A DNA stretch of 64,000 nucleotides from Streptomyces sp. NBC_01296 (GTDB lineage Bacteria; Actinomycetota; Actinomycetes; Streptomycetales; Streptomycetaceae), in contig NZ_CP130720.1 in the NCBI RefSeq assembly GCF_035984415.1, forward strand, positions 1,550,001 through 1,614,000, written 5' to 3'. Each line of letters starts with the position of its first letter. Position 1 is the first letter of the stretch. The translations under genes were made by a program, and so were the position numbers. The notes under the pieces are model-generated. The model saw only the letters and a list, made by a program, of their open reading frames with translations, did no database searches and was not told the DNA's origin. Positions 9,212-18,108 of the stretch are shown here, in pieces.

Positions 9212-10090
9212 ATGCAGTTCCAGCAGCTCCTGTACTTCGTGGCCGTCGCCGAGACCCGGCACTTCACCCGCGCTGCGGAACGGGTGCATGTCGCCCAGCC
9301 CTCGCTCTCGCAGCAGATCAAGGCGCTCGAACGGGAGCTGGGGGCGGAGCTGTTCAGCCGGGCGCGTGGGAACATCGCGCTCACCGACGCCGGCGAGGCG
9401 CTGCTGCCGCTGGCCCGGCGGATCCTGGCGGATGCGGACACCGCGCGGCTCGAGGTGCAGGAACTGGCGCAGCTGCGGCGCGGGCGGGTCCGGCTGGGGG
9501 CCACGCCGAGCGTGTGTACGGGCCTGCTGCCGCATGTGCTGCGGTCCTTCCACACCGCGCATCCGGGGATCGAGCTGCTGATCGAGGAGAGCGGTTCGCT
9601 GGACCTCGTACGGGAACTCGCGCGCGGTGCCTTGGACTTGGCGCTGATCGCACTGCCGCTGCCGCCCTCGGCTCCGGCACTGAGCACGGTGGAGCTGCTG
9701 ACGGAGGACCTGGTGGTGGTCTCCTCGGCGGAGCTGCCGCCTCCGGCGGGCGGCGGTCCGCTCACGGTGTCCGCGCTGCGCGACGAGCCGATGGTGATGT
9801 TCCGCCACGGCTACGACCTGCGCGACCTGACGGTGGCCGCCTGCCGGGCGGAGGGCTTCGAGCCGGTGTTCACGGTGGAGGGCGGGGAGATGGACGCGAT
9901 CCTGGGCTTCGTCCGCGCGGGGCTCGGCGTCGCGGTCGTCCCGGCGATGGTCGTCGACCACGCCGGCCCGGGGCTGCGCGCCACGCCTCTGGCGGGTTCC
10001 CCCCTGCGCCGCACGATCGCCCTGGCCCACCGCACGGACGTCGCTCCGCCACGCGCGGCCCGCGAGCTGAAGCGCATCCTGCTCGGCTGA
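9212..10090 (+). CDS. LysR-family transcriptional regulator
   Basis: About 292 residues. The N-terminal winged helix-turn-helix is classic (LLYFVAVAETRHFTRAAER followed by VAQPSLSQQIKALERELG). The C-terminal two-lobed effector domain starts near residue 90 (VRLGATPSVCTGLLP). Relatives in actinobacteria are often divergent from the genes they control. Here the divergent partner is sdhC, with a LysR-type palindrome between them, so control of respiratory dehydrogenase expression is a reasonable inference. The effector is unknown. Confidence 0.92.
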   Translation: MQFQQLLYFVAVAETRHFTRAAERVHVAQPSLSQQIKALERELGAELFSRARGNIALTDAGEALLPLARRILADADTARLEVQELAQLRRGRVRLGATPSVCTGLLPHVLRSFHTAHPGIELLIEESGSLDLVRELARGALDLALIALPLPPSAPALSTVELLTEDLVVVSSAELPPPAGGGPLTVSALRDEPMVMFRHGYDLRDLTVAACRAEGFEPVFTVEGGEMDAILGFVRAGLGVAVVPAMVVDHAGPGLRATPLAGSPLRRTIALAHRTDVAPPRAARELKRILLG

Positions 10091-10144
10091 ATCCGCCGCC
10101 GCCCGCACCTTCCCGCGGGAGGGCGTCGGGCTCCGGCCACCCGG

Positions 10145-10786
10145 CTAACCGGCTATGGGGAGAGCCTTGTCGAGCCCGCCGGCCAGCATCGTGAAGGCCA
10201 GCTCCGCGTCGGCCACGGCCGCCGGGTGGGCGTCGTCGGCGCTCTGGCCGGAGTCCAGACGCCGCCAGTTCTCGCGGCCCAGCTCGTGCCGGACCGCCAC
10301 CACGTGCGTCGCCGCGAGCCGGGCGGCGAGCGGCGGGACGGACTCCGCTTCGAGCACGGCGGCCAGCAGTTCCACCTCGCGGTCGGTGTAGTGGCCGAGC
10401 CGGGTCTCCAGGCTGGCCGTGGTGTAGAGCAGCCGCTGGTACGCGAGCACCCCGGGGTGGTCGCACAGGCCGGTGATCGGATCCCGTTCTGCGAGGGCGC
10501 CCAGGAAGTGCGCATGGACCGCTCCCACCGGCGTCTGCCCTGCGGGCCGGTCGCGCACGATGCGCGCCGCCTCGTCCTGATGGTCGGCGAACCGGTCGAG
10601 GACCAGGTCCTCCTTGCTCGGGAAGTACCGGAACAGGGTGGGCTTGGACACCTCGGCCGCGGCGGCGACATCGGCCACCGACACCGCATCGAAGCCCCGC
10701 TCCAGGAAGAGCTCCAGCGCCGTGGCAGCCAGTCGGCCCCGCGTACGGAGCTTCTTGTTCTCGCGCAGACCCTTCGTGTTCTCCAT
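10145..10786 (-). CDS. TetR-family transcriptional repressor
   Basis: About 213 residues. The N-terminal HTH is clear: TRGRLAATALELFLERGFDAVSVADV followed across the turn by AAEVSKPTLFRYFPSKEDLV. The C-terminal ligand domain is helical and unassigned. ATG at 10786. The gene is divergent from a flavin monooxygenase at 10893, the usual layout for a TetR repressor controlling a detoxifying or tailoring enzyme, with an imperfect inverted repeat in the gap. Confidence 0.92.
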   Translation of the reverse strand: MENTKGLRENKKLRTRGRLAATALELFLERGFDAVSVADVAAAAEVSKPTLFRYFPSKEDLVLDRFADHQDEAARIVRDRPAGQTPVGAVHAHFLGALAERDPITGLCDHPGVLAYQRLLYTTASLETRLGHYTDREVELLAAVLEAESVPPLAARLAATHVVAVRHELGRENWRRLDSGQSADDAHPAAVADAELAFTMLAGGLDKALPIAG

Positions 10787-10812
10787 GACGCGAGCGTACC
10801 ACGAAATGCGTG

Positions 10813-10836
10813 ACTCGGTAATTTTCTTAACCGGGT
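10813..10836. promoter_or_regulatory. Candidate TetR operator
   Basis: Imperfect inverted repeat ACTCGGTAA...TTAACCGGGT in an AT-richer patch between the divergent TetR and monooxygenase genes. It covers the region where both promoters should lie. The symmetry is imperfect, so this is a candidate only. Confidence 0.45.
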
Positions 10837-10892
10837 TGCATTTTCTGTCGGGAGCCGCTTTCCTTGAGGCAACGACGAGGAGAGGAACTCCG

Positions 10893-12011
10893 ATGACCGA
10901 CGTACTGACCAACTCGATGACCGACTCGGTGACCGACGCGCCGACCGACGTGCTGATCGTCGGCTCCGGGCCCACGGGGCTGACCCTGGCCTGCGACCTG
11001 GCCCTGCGCGGGGCCTCCGTCCGCCTCATCGACCAGCGCACCGAGCCGCACCACGAGTCCCGCGGCAAGGGACTCCAGCAGAGCAGCCTCGACATCTTCG
11101 AGGGGCTCGGCGTGGCCGAGTCCCTGACCGCCATCGGCTACGAGGAGGTGGTCCTGCGCAAGTACTTCGACGGGGAGCACATCAACGACACCCCCGTGGC
11201 CGGCACCGGGATCCTGATCGGGCAGTGGCAGATCGAGGGGGCGCTGCGCGAGCGGCTCGCCGGGCTGGGCGTGACGATCGAGTACGGCGCCCGGCTCGCC
11301 GGCATCACCCAGGACGCCACCGGGGTCCGGGCGGAGCTCGCGAACGGCAGCGTGATCGAGGCCCGCTACCTCGCCGGGTGCGACGGCGGGCGCAGCACCA
11401 CCCGCAAGCTCCTCGGAATCCCCTTCGAGGGGAGCACGGAGGAGGAAACCGCGATGGTCGTCGGGGACGTCCGGGCCCCCGGGCTCAGCCGGGACCACTG
11501 GCACCAGTGGTTCACCTCGGAGGGCGGCGGGACCATGCTCTGCCCCATGCCGGGGACGGACACCTTCCAGCTGCAGGCCACACCCGAGACGGACGAGCAC
11601 GGCGAGCAGCTGCCGCCCTCGCTGGAGAGCTTCCAGCGGCTCTTCGACCGGCACGCCCGGATGCCCGAGATCCGGCTCACTGACGCCACCTGGCTCTCCA
11701 CCTGGCGGGTCAACGCCCGGGTGGCCGGCCGGATGCGCGAGGGGCGGGTCTTCCTCGCCGGGGACGCCGCACACGTCCACCCCATAGCCGGCGGGCTCGG
11801 GATGAACACCGGCATCTCGGATGCGGCCGCCCTGGCGCGGACCCTCGGGGCCGCTCTCGGCGGGGAAGCCGGGGAAGAGGTGCTCGACGCTTACGAGGCC
11901 GAGCGGCTGCCGGTGGTCACCGAGGTGGTGGCCGACACCTCACGGCGGTACGAGCGCGTCGTGGAAGCTGTCCGGACGCCCGGCCGGGGCATAGAGGCCG
12001 GCCTGGAGTGA
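10893..12011 (+). CDS. FAD-dependent aromatic-hydroxylase-like monooxygenase
   Basis: About 372 residues of the PheA/TfdB-type fold: dinucleotide motif VLIVGSGPTGLTLACDLALRG near residue 20, the DG motif GCDGGRSTTRKLLG, and the second FAD motif FLAGDAAHVHPIAGG. Family members use NAD(P)H and O2 to hydroxylate phenols or polyketides. Full-length relatives are often 500 or more residues with a C-terminal thioredoxin-like domain, which is absent here; the frame ends cleanly, so this may be a natural short form. The N-terminus has a repeated MTDxxTxx-type stretch of low complexity. A GAGGAG-like ribosome site precedes ATG 10893. Probably repressed by the divergent TetR. Confidence 0.85.
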   Translation: MTDVLTNSMTDSVTDAPTDVLIVGSGPTGLTLACDLALRGASVRLIDQRTEPHHESRGKGLQQSSLDIFEGLGVAESLTAIGYEEVVLRKYFDGEHINDTPVAGTGILIGQWQIEGALRERLAGLGVTIEYGARLAGITQDATGVRAELANGSVIEARYLAGCDGGRSTTRKLLGIPFEGSTEEETAMVVGDVRAPGLSRDHWHQWFTSEGGGTMLCPMPGTDTFQLQATPETDEHGEQLPPSLESFQRLFDRHARMPEIRLTDATWLSTWRVNARVAGRMREGRVFLAGDAAHVHPIAGGLGMNTGISDAAALARTLGAALGGEAGEEVLDAYEAERLPVVTEVVADTSRRYERVVEAVRTPGRGIEAGLE

Positions 12012-12030
12012 CCGGCGCCCGCCGGGGAGC

Positions 12031-12078
12031 CGGTCAGCCCGGCCGGGTCCGGGCAGACGCGGCAGGTCGGGCCGACCG
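12031..12078. terminator. Candidate bidirectional terminator
   Basis: Inverted repeat with 11-bp arms and one mismatch (CGGTCAGCCCG at 12031-12041 and CGGGCCGACCG at 12068-12078) between two convergent genes. There is no T-run, as is usual in Streptomyces. Confidence 0.45.
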
Positions 12079-12115
12079 GCCGCTCGGGGTCGGGGGTCCG
12101 AGTCCGCAGCCGGCG

Positions 12116-14410
12116 TCAGGAAGGCGTGGGCACGGCGTCCGACAGGGAGAGGGTGTGGATGCGGTCGGGGGCGCCGGGGCGGGCGTAGTACCAGCCCTGG
12201 GCGGTGTCGCAGCCGAGGTCGCGCAGCTGGGCGGCCTGGGCGCCGGTCTCGACGCCCTCGACCGTGACGGCGAGTTCGAGGCTGTGGGCCAGCGCGACGA
12301 TGCCTTCCACGATCTTGACGTCGACCGGGTTGGCGGGCTGCTGCTGCATCCCCTTGGTGAAGGAGCGGTCCAGCTTCAGGACGCTGACCGGAAGGCGGCG
12401 CAGGTTCGCCAGGTTCGAGTAGCCGGTGCCGAAGTCGTCGAGCGCGATGTCCACGCCGAGGGCGGCGAGCCGGCGCAGCGGTTCCAGGAGTTCGTCGTCG
12501 GCGCCGATCAGGGCCGATTCGGTGACCTCCAGGCACAGGGCGCCCGGGGCGAGGCCCGAGTTCTCCAGCACCGCGACGGTGTCGGCGACCAGGCCGGGGT
12601 GGTGCAGCTGGGTCGGCGAGAGGTTGACGTTGATCCGCAGGGCGGAGCCGCCGTGCTGGCGCTGCCAGTTGCGGGCCTGGCGGACGGCCTCCTCCAGGAC
12701 CCAGCGGCCGAGCGGCACGATCAGCCCGGTCCGTTCGGCGAGCGGGATGAAGCGGTCCGGCCCGAGCACCCCGTACTGCGGGTGCGACCAGCGAACCAGC
12801 GCCTCGGCGCCGTGGACGCTGCCGTCGTGCATGTGGACCAGCGGCTGGTACTCGATGAAGAACTCGCCGCGTTCCAGCGCCGCCGGGAGGGCGTTGGTCA
12901 GGCCGTGCCGGGTGATCGCGCGGGCATCGGCCTCGGCGTCGGCGAACTCGAAGCGGTTGCCGCCGGCCGCCTTGGCCCGGTACATGGTGATGTCGGCGCT
13001 GCGCAGCACCTCCGCCGCGGTGCGCTCCCGGGCGGGGCCCTCCACGATGCCGATGCTGCCGCGGACCGACAGCTCGCGGCCCTCGATCCGGATGGGCACG
13101 GACAGGGCGGACAGGATCCGGACGGCGAGTTCGGTCACCTTCTCCTCGGTGTCCGAACCGGTGGTCAGCGCCACGAACTCGTCGCCGCCGAGTCGTGCGA
13201 CGACCTCGCCGGGGCCCGTCGCGCAGCTCGACAGCCGGTCGGCGACCTCCACCAGGAGCCGGTCGCCCGCCGAGTGGCCGAGGCTGTCGTTGACCGCCTT
13301 GAACCCGTCGAGGTCCAGGTAGCACAGCCCGAAGCGGCTGCCGCCGGCCCCGCTCAGGGCCTTCTCCAGGCGTTCGAAGAACAGCGTCCGGTTCGGCAGC
13401 CCGGTCAGGGCGTCATGCGTGGCCTCGTAGCGGAGCCGCAGGTTCAGCAGCCGGCGCTCGGTGGTGTCCTCCATCAGCGCCAGCTGGTACTGCGGCACGC
13501 CCTCGGCGTCGCGCAGCAGCGACACCGTCAGGTTGGTCCACAGCACGGTCCCGTCGTGGCGGTAGTACGGCTTCTCGACGCGGTAGCTCTCGCGCTCGCC
13601 GCGCACGAGTTCCCCGTACATCCGCCAGACGTGCGGGGCGTCGTCGGGGTGGCCCCACTCGCTGACGTTGCGGCCCCGGACGTGCCCGCCCATCCCGCCG
13701 AACATCTGCAGCAGCGCGTCGTTGACCTCGAGGACGTTGCCCTGGAGGTCGGCGATGCCGATGCCGATGGCCGCGCCCTCGAAGACCGCCTTGAAGCGTT
13801 CCTCGCTCGCGTGCAGGGCCTGCTGGGCGTCGATGCGGGCCGTCAGCGCGGAGCGGGCGATGGCCTCCTGCTCCTTGAGGGTCCGCTCGCGCAGGGCGCG
13901 GGCGAACCCGGCCGCGATCCCGTGCTGGAGACGGGCGCAGCGCGACCGGTACTCCTCGGTGCCCTCCACGCCGACGCCGTCGGGTCCGCAGTAGAGCACG
14001 AGGTACGACTCGACCACGCCGAGCGTGCCGGCCAGCGCCTCCGGGTCGGTGCAGTGCACGGCGACGAGCTCGGCCCCGACCCGCTGGGCGACGCCCGCGT
14101 CGAAGGGCCGGGCGTGCAGGGCCTCGGCGAGGGTGCGGGCGAGCGGGATGAGGTGCTGTTCGAACTCGACTCGGGTCAGCGAGGTCGCGGTGACGGGGAA
14201 GATCGCCCGTCCCCAGATGGTCGCGAAGCGCCCGATCCGGTCCTCCAGCCCGCTCCGCAGCGCGGCGGGACCCGCCGCCAGGCCCGCCGGAGCCGACGGG
14301 CCTGTGAGCGCGGACGGAGGCTCCGCTCCCTGCGCGGGCTCCGCTGCCTGCGCGGGTTCTGCGTTCTTCGGGGTCGGTGTGCCGGAAGGCACCGCGGCCG
14401 TGGATCTCAC
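12116..14410 (-). CDS. PAS-GGDEF-EAL cyclic-di-GMP regulator
   Basis: About 764 residues. After an N-terminal helical region of about 190 residues comes a PAS domain (EERFKAVFEGAAIGIGIADLQG), then a GGDEF domain with an intact active loop (VARLGGDEFVAL) and the N-terminal helix motif THDALTGLPNR, then an EAL domain with intact signature GAEALVRW, metal site ALDDFGTGYSNL and EGVE. Both the cyclase and phosphodiesterase motifs look competent, so the enzyme could make or break c-di-GMP, which in Streptomyces controls development through BldD. The likely GTG start at 14410 overlaps the stop of the upstream methyltransferase gene as GTGA, pointing to coupled translation. Confidence 0.9.
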   Translation of the reverse strand: MRSTAAVPSGTPTPKNAEPAQAAEPAQGAEPPSALTGPSAPAGLAAGPAALRSGLEDRIGRFATIWGRAIFPVTATSLTRVEFEQHLIPLARTLAEALHARPFDAGVAQRVGAELVAVHCTDPEALAGTLGVVESYLVLYCGPDGVGVEGTEEYRSRCARLQHGIAAGFARALRERTLKEQEAIARSALTARIDAQQALHASEERFKAVFEGAAIGIGIADLQGNVLEVNDALLQMFGGMGGHVRGRNVSEWGHPDDAPHVWRMYGELVRGERESYRVEKPYYRHDGTVLWTNLTVSLLRDAEGVPQYQLALMEDTTERRLLNLRLRYEATHDALTGLPNRTLFFERLEKALSGAGGSRFGLCYLDLDGFKAVNDSLGHSAGDRLLVEVADRLSSCATGPGEVVARLGGDEFVALTTGSDTEEKVTELAVRILSALSVPIRIEGRELSVRGSIGIVEGPARERTAAEVLRSADITMYRAKAAGGNRFEFADAEADARAITRHGLTNALPAALERGEFFIEYQPLVHMHDGSVHGAEALVRWSHPQYGVLGPDRFIPLAERTGLIVPLGRWVLEEAVRQARNWQRQHGGSALRINVNLSPTQLHHPGLVADTVAVLENSGLAPGALCLEVTESALIGADDELLEPLRRLAALGVDIALDDFGTGYSNLANLRRLPVSVLKLDRSFTKGMQQQPANPVDVKIVEGIVALAHSLELAVTVEGVETGAQAAQLRDLGCDTAQGWYYARPGAPDRIHTLSLSDAVPTPS

Positions 14411-15237
14411 GCCTTGCGTCCCACTCCGCCGAAGCCCGAGAACGCGTACGGGTCCTCGGGCGCCTCGCTGTCCTCCGGGTCCTCGGTGCCCTCGGGCTGC
14501 CACAGCGGCATCGACACGACACCGGGATCGACCACCTCGAACCCGTCGAAGAAGCGGGTGATCTGCTCACCGCTGCGCATCACGAGCGGGTTGCGGATGT
14601 CCCGGTAGACGCCGACCATCCCGCCCGCGACCTCCTGGGAGAGCGGGATGCCCTCGTAGGAGGCGTGCGTGAGCACCAGGAGACTGCCGGGGGCCAGGGC
14701 CTCGCGCAGTTCGGCGACGGCGGCGTACGGGTCGTCCGCGTCCTCCAGGAAGTGCAGGACGGCGACGAGCAGCAGGGCGACCGGGCGTTCGAGGTCCAGC
14801 AGCTGCGAGACCTCGGGGGCGGCGAGGATGTCCCGCGGCTTGCGCAGGTCGGCGGCGACGATGCCGGTGCGGTCGTCGCCGGCCAGGACGGCGCGGCTGT
14901 GTGCGACGGCCACCGGGTCGTGGTCCACGTAGACCACGCGGGCCTCGGGGCTGGCGGCCTGGGCGATCTCGTGGACGTTGCCGAAGGTCGGGATGCCGGA
15001 GCCGATGTCGAGGAACTGGGTGACGCCCTGGGCCACGGCGTAGCGGACGGCGCGGCGCATGAAGGCGCGGTTGGCCTGCATGATCTTGGGCAGGCCCGGC
15101 AGGAACTCCATGGCGCGGCGGGCGGCCTGGCGGTCGACCTCGAAGTTGTGGGAGCCGCCCAGGTAGTAGTCGTAGATGCGGGACACGCTCGGCACCGATA
15201 TGTCGATACCTGGCGGGGCCCAGGCGGGGCGCTCCAT
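14407..15237 (-). CDS. PF04672-type SAM-dependent methyltransferase
   Basis: About 276 residues. The opening PSVSRIYDYYLGGSHNFEVD and the SAM-binding FLDIGSGIPTFGNVHE, VVYVDHDPVAV and the ADLRKP region are those of the actinobacterial PF04672 (formerly DUF574) family. These are abundant in Streptomyces, have Rossmann folds, and mostly lack known substrates. The ATG at 15237 is preferred over a TTG at 15249. The C-terminus adds an acidic, proline-containing tail (GTEDPEDSEAPEDPY). It is translationally coupled to the downstream GGDEF-EAL gene. Confidence 0.87.
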   Translation of the reverse strand: MERPAWAPPGIDISVPSVSRIYDYYLGGSHNFEVDRQAARRAMEFLPGLPKIMQANRAFMRRAVRYAVAQGVTQFLDIGSGIPTFGNVHEIAQAASPEARVVYVDHDPVAVAHSRAVLAGDDRTGIVAADLRKPRDILAAPEVSQLLDLERPVALLLVAVLHFLEDADDPYAAVAELREALAPGSLLVLTHASYEGIPLSQEVAGGMVGVYRDIRNPLVMRSGEQITRFFDGFEVVDPGVVSMPLWQPEGTEDPEDSEAPEDPYAFSGFGGVGRKA

Positions 15238-15551
15238 CGGGGTCTCCAAGCCGTAGTCCTGCGCGATCGTCCGGGATCGGACGCCTGTCCGAGCCGAATG
15301 TACTGATCATTGCCCAACGGAGCGAGTAAAAGCGGAAATTGGTGATCCGTTCTTCATCACACACCAAAGACCTCCGCGGCCCCTCCCGCAGCGAATGACC
15401 GAAACCGATAAATCGCTTATGGGAATACGCGGACACATGACCGGAATACTTCGTTCCGTGGCTCAAACCTCTACGGTCTTCGCTCCACCCGTTCAGGCGA
15501 ACCACGGCCGAGCCCCGCGTGCGCGGGCGCACGTGAGCCCATGCTCCCCGG
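15238..15551. promoter_or_regulatory. Divergent intergenic region, AT-richer, no gene
   Basis: About 310 bp between the divergent methyltransferase and proline-rich protein genes. It is clearly AT-richer than its surroundings at 15300-15470, as expected for two promoters. No convincing coding frame or strong palindrome was seen. Confidence 0.5.
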
Positions 15552-16268
15552 GTGAACAGAGCCTGTACCAGACGCCTGCTGGTGGTCCCGGTCCTGCTGT
15601 GGGCGGCGTTGTCCGCCACGCCGGCCGTGGCTGATAGCTGCGCCTACGCAACGATCGACGCCGGGGACGGCGCGGCCGCCGTCCGGCTGGTCGCGGCCGC
15701 CGGAAGCGGTGCGACCGCAGGCGGCCGGGGTGGCGGACATCACGGCGACGGGCCTCCCGGCGGGCAGGGCGGCGGCCACGGAAACGGACACGACAACGGA
15801 CACGGGGGCCACCCCGGAGGCGGCGGCCACGCAGGACACGGGGCACACCACTGCCCGCCACCGCCTCCCCCGCCGTGCCCGCCGGAGCCGACCCCCACCC
15901 CGACCCCGACCCCACCGCCTCCCCCGGCGCCGAAGCCGCCCCCGAAGCCGACTCCGCCGCCCGTGCCGCCTCCGCCTCCGCCGGCTCCGAAGCCCACTCC
16001 CCCGCCCACTCCCCCGCCCGCTCCGCGGGCGAAGCCGAAGCCTCCCGCGCCCGCCCCGCCCAGGCCGGTACCGCCCCCGCCGCTCGAGGTGAAGGCGCCG
16101 GCCCCCGCGATGACGCCCCCGGCCCCGCCCCCGAAGAAGCCCGTGGCCAGGCCGGCCTACCGCACGACGGTCGCCAAGCGGCCCGAGCACCACATCTCAC
16201 CGGTGACCTTCACCTTGATGACCGCGGCTCCCGCAGTGCTCGCGATCGTCGCACTGCGCCCGCGCTAG
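15552..16268 (+). CDS. Secreted Gly/His-rich and proline-rich protein with C-terminal hydrophobic segment
   Basis: About 238 residues. It has an N-terminal signal peptide (RRLLVVPVLLWAALSATPAVA) and then a stretch dominated by Gly, His and Asp (about residues 55-100). A long proline-rich stalk of PPPP, PTPTP and PKP repeats follows (about 100-185), then a final hydrophobic helix (VTFTLMTAAPAVLAIVAL) with a short basic end. The layout suggests a wall-spanning surface protein; the His-rich part could bind metal. The GTG start has a poor ribosome site, so the start is uncertain. The DUF4239 gene follows 21 bp later on the same strand. No specific family was recognised. Confidence 0.7.
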   Translation: MNRACTRRLLVVPVLLWAALSATPAVADSCAYATIDAGDGAAAVRLVAAAGSGATAGGRGGGHHGDGPPGGQGGGHGNGHDNGHGGHPGGGGHAGHGAHHCPPPPPPPCPPEPTPTPTPTPPPPPAPKPPPKPTPPPVPPPPPPAPKPTPPPTPPPAPRAKPKPPAPAPPRPVPPPPLEVKAPAPAMTPPAPPPKKPVARPAYRTTVAKRPEHHISPVTFTLMTAAPAVLAIVALRPR

Positions 16269-16289
16269 ACCCGCCCCGCACACCCCCTC

Positions 16290-17081
16290 GTGACCGATTT
16301 GGGAGTCATCTTGTCGGAATGGCTCGTCCTGTCCCTCGCGATGGCCGCGGCCTGCGCCGTGGTGCTGTCCATCGCCTTCTTCAACCACCGGCGGATCGGC
16401 GACGACGACGATCCCAACGAAACCCCGGACGTCATCGAGTACATGACGATGATGATCGGGGTGATCTACGCGATCGTGCTGGGCCTGGCGATCGCCGGTG
16501 TCTGGGAGGGCCGCGGCGCCGCCCAGGAGTACGTGCGCCAGGAGGCCCAGGCCCTGCACGAGATCAGCGTCCGCTCCGAGGTCTATCCGGCCGAGGTGCG
16601 GGGGAAGATCAGGTCCGACGTCGACGCGTACGTGACGTACGTGGTGGACACGGAGTGGAAGGAGATGGCCGACAGCGGCAATCTCACCGACCGCAGCGGG
16701 GAGCTGCTGGACCGCATCCGCCGGGACGTCACGGACTACGCGCCGCAGACCGACCACGAGGGGCAGGCGTACCAGCCGCTGGTGGACCAGGTCGCGCTGG
16801 TGGACGACGCGCGCAGCGCCCGCGGCCAGAGCGCGGGGGCGACGATGCCCGGGGTGGTGTGGTTCGGGCTGATCGCCGGCGCGCTGGTGACGGTGGGCCT
16901 CGTCTTCACCCTGCAGATCCGCCGCTCGTTCCGGGAGCTGCTGCTGGCGGGCCTGTTCAGCGCGCTGATCGCCTTCCTGCTGTTCCTGATCTGGGACTTC
17001 GACGCACCGTTCGGGCGGGGCATCGCGGCGACCGCCGAGCCCTTCCTCGCACAGTTCCCGCATCTGGGGCTCGGCGACTGA
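16290..17081 (+). CDS. DUF4239 (bestrophin-like) membrane protein
   Basis: About 263 residues. Two N-terminal transmembrane helices flank a conserved acidic stretch DDDDPNETPDVIEYMTMMIG. An extramembrane helical domain follows (about residues 75-185), then two more C-terminal helices (VVWFGLIAGALVTVGLVF and LLLAGLFSALIAFLLFLIW). This is the DUF4239 layout, sometimes annotated bestrophin-like. A channel role is possible but unproven. It closely follows the proline-rich secreted protein gene and is probably co-transcribed with it. Confidence 0.8.
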   Translation: MTDLGVILSEWLVLSLAMAAACAVVLSIAFFNHRRIGDDDDPNETPDVIEYMTMMIGVIYAIVLGLAIAGVWEGRGAAQEYVRQEAQALHEISVRSEVYPAEVRGKIRSDVDAYVTYVVDTEWKEMADSGNLTDRSGELLDRIRRDVTDYAPQTDHEGQAYQPLVDQVALVDDARSARGQSAGATMPGVVWFGLIAGALVTVGLVFTLQIRRSFRELLLAGLFSALIAFLLFLIWDFDAPFGRGIAATAEPFLAQFPHLGLGD

Positions 17082-17340
17082 GGCGCCGGGTTGCCGACGG
17101 TACCCGGCCTGCGGGGATGCCGGGGTGCCTGGATTCCGGGGCCCCCGCGTGCCCCCGCAGCCGCCCGGCAAACCGGGGACGGGCCTCCCGTCCCCGGTTC
17201 GGCCCATGGCCGTGCCCCATTCGCCCGTTCCTGATCGCGGGTCACCGCGGCCGCGCCTAGCGTGGCGGGCATCGAGGCGCACGACCCCCCACGTGCGGAA
17301 ACCGTTCCGCGGCTGCTCCTCGGGGATCCGGAGAACAACC

Positions 17341-17934
17341 ATGGGTGCGATACGTACCAACGCCACAGCCCTGCTGAGCGTCGGCGCCACGGGCGCCGTA
17401 CTCGCGCTCGGCGTCCTCGGCGCGCCCTCCGCGACCGCGGCCGAGGCCCAGCCCATCACCTCGTTCGGCTTCGCCATCACCCCGTCGACGGTCGCCCCCG
17501 GCGGCAAGACGGTGCTCTCCGTCACCGGCTGCAACGCCGCCTACGCCACCGCCTCCTCCGGGGTCTTCGACACCGTGAGCATCGCGCGCGGCCAGACCGC
17601 TCGGGTGACCGTCGACCGCGACGCCCGTCGCGGAGCCGTGTATTCCGTCTCCTTCACCTGCAACGGGGAGACCGGTTCGGCCGACCTCACCATCACCGGC
17701 GGCACCACCCGTCCCACCACCAGTTCCACGTCGACGGCCACCGCGAGGGCCAATACGGCCGTCACCTCCACCGCCACCGGCGGCGCCTCCCTCGGTGTCC
17801 GCGGCGGCCTGGGCGGCAGTGTCGCCGGGATGGATCCCCGGGAGCTCTGCGCGGGCGCCGGGCTCTTCCTCGCGGCCGCCGGCGGTACGGCGTACGCCCT
17901 CCTCCGCCGCCGCCGCTGCGCACGCGGCCACTGA
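17341..17934 (+). CDS. Secreted protein with GGLGGS motif and C-terminal membrane/Arg tail (candidate sortase substrate)
   Basis: About 197 residues. There is a signal peptide ending near ATAAEA, a compact domain of about 90 residues with two cysteines (VTGC and FTCN, likely one disulfide), a Thr/Ser-rich linker (about 120-145), GGLGGS, a hydrophobic helix (GAGLFLAAAGGTAYALL) and a basic end RRRRCARGH. The tripartite end resembles a cell-wall sorting signal without LPXTG. It is convergent with a related gene at 18109-18651 that has the same plan and the same GGLGGS motif. A class F sortase gene lies 1.1 kb away. ATG at 17341 with a GG-rich leader. Confidence 0.75.
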   Translation: MGAIRTNATALLSVGATGAVLALGVLGAPSATAAEAQPITSFGFAITPSTVAPGGKTVLSVTGCNAAYATASSGVFDTVSIARGQTARVTVDRDARRGAVYSVSFTCNGETGSADLTITGGTTRPTTSSTSTATARANTAVTSTATGGASLGVRGGLGGSVAGMDPRELCAGAGLFLAAAGGTAYALLRRRRCARGH

Positions 17935-18029
17935 GCGCCCTCCGCGGACGCGCGACCGACGCTCGACGAACACGCAACGGGCGACGAACGGCAGACCGCA
18001 CCACAGCCACACCACACACAAGAGCACCG

Positions 18030-18078
18030 ACCGCCGGTCGCCCCGAGTCCTGGCCGAGGATTCGGGGCGACCGGCGGT
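18030..18078. terminator. Bidirectional terminator, perfect 17-bp stem
   Basis: ACCGCCGGTCGCCCCGA (18030-18046) is perfectly repeated in inverse at 18062-18078, with a 15-base loop. It sits between two convergent genes and should stop transcription from both. Confidence 0.85.
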
Positions 18079-18108
18079 TCCCGGGCTGCGACCGGGGAGG
18101 CGGCGCCG

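Noticed and set aside
12008..14608. 866-codon open frame antisense to the GGDEF-EAL gene
   Set aside because: No family sense, and the opposite strand has all catalytic motifs of a known enzyme.
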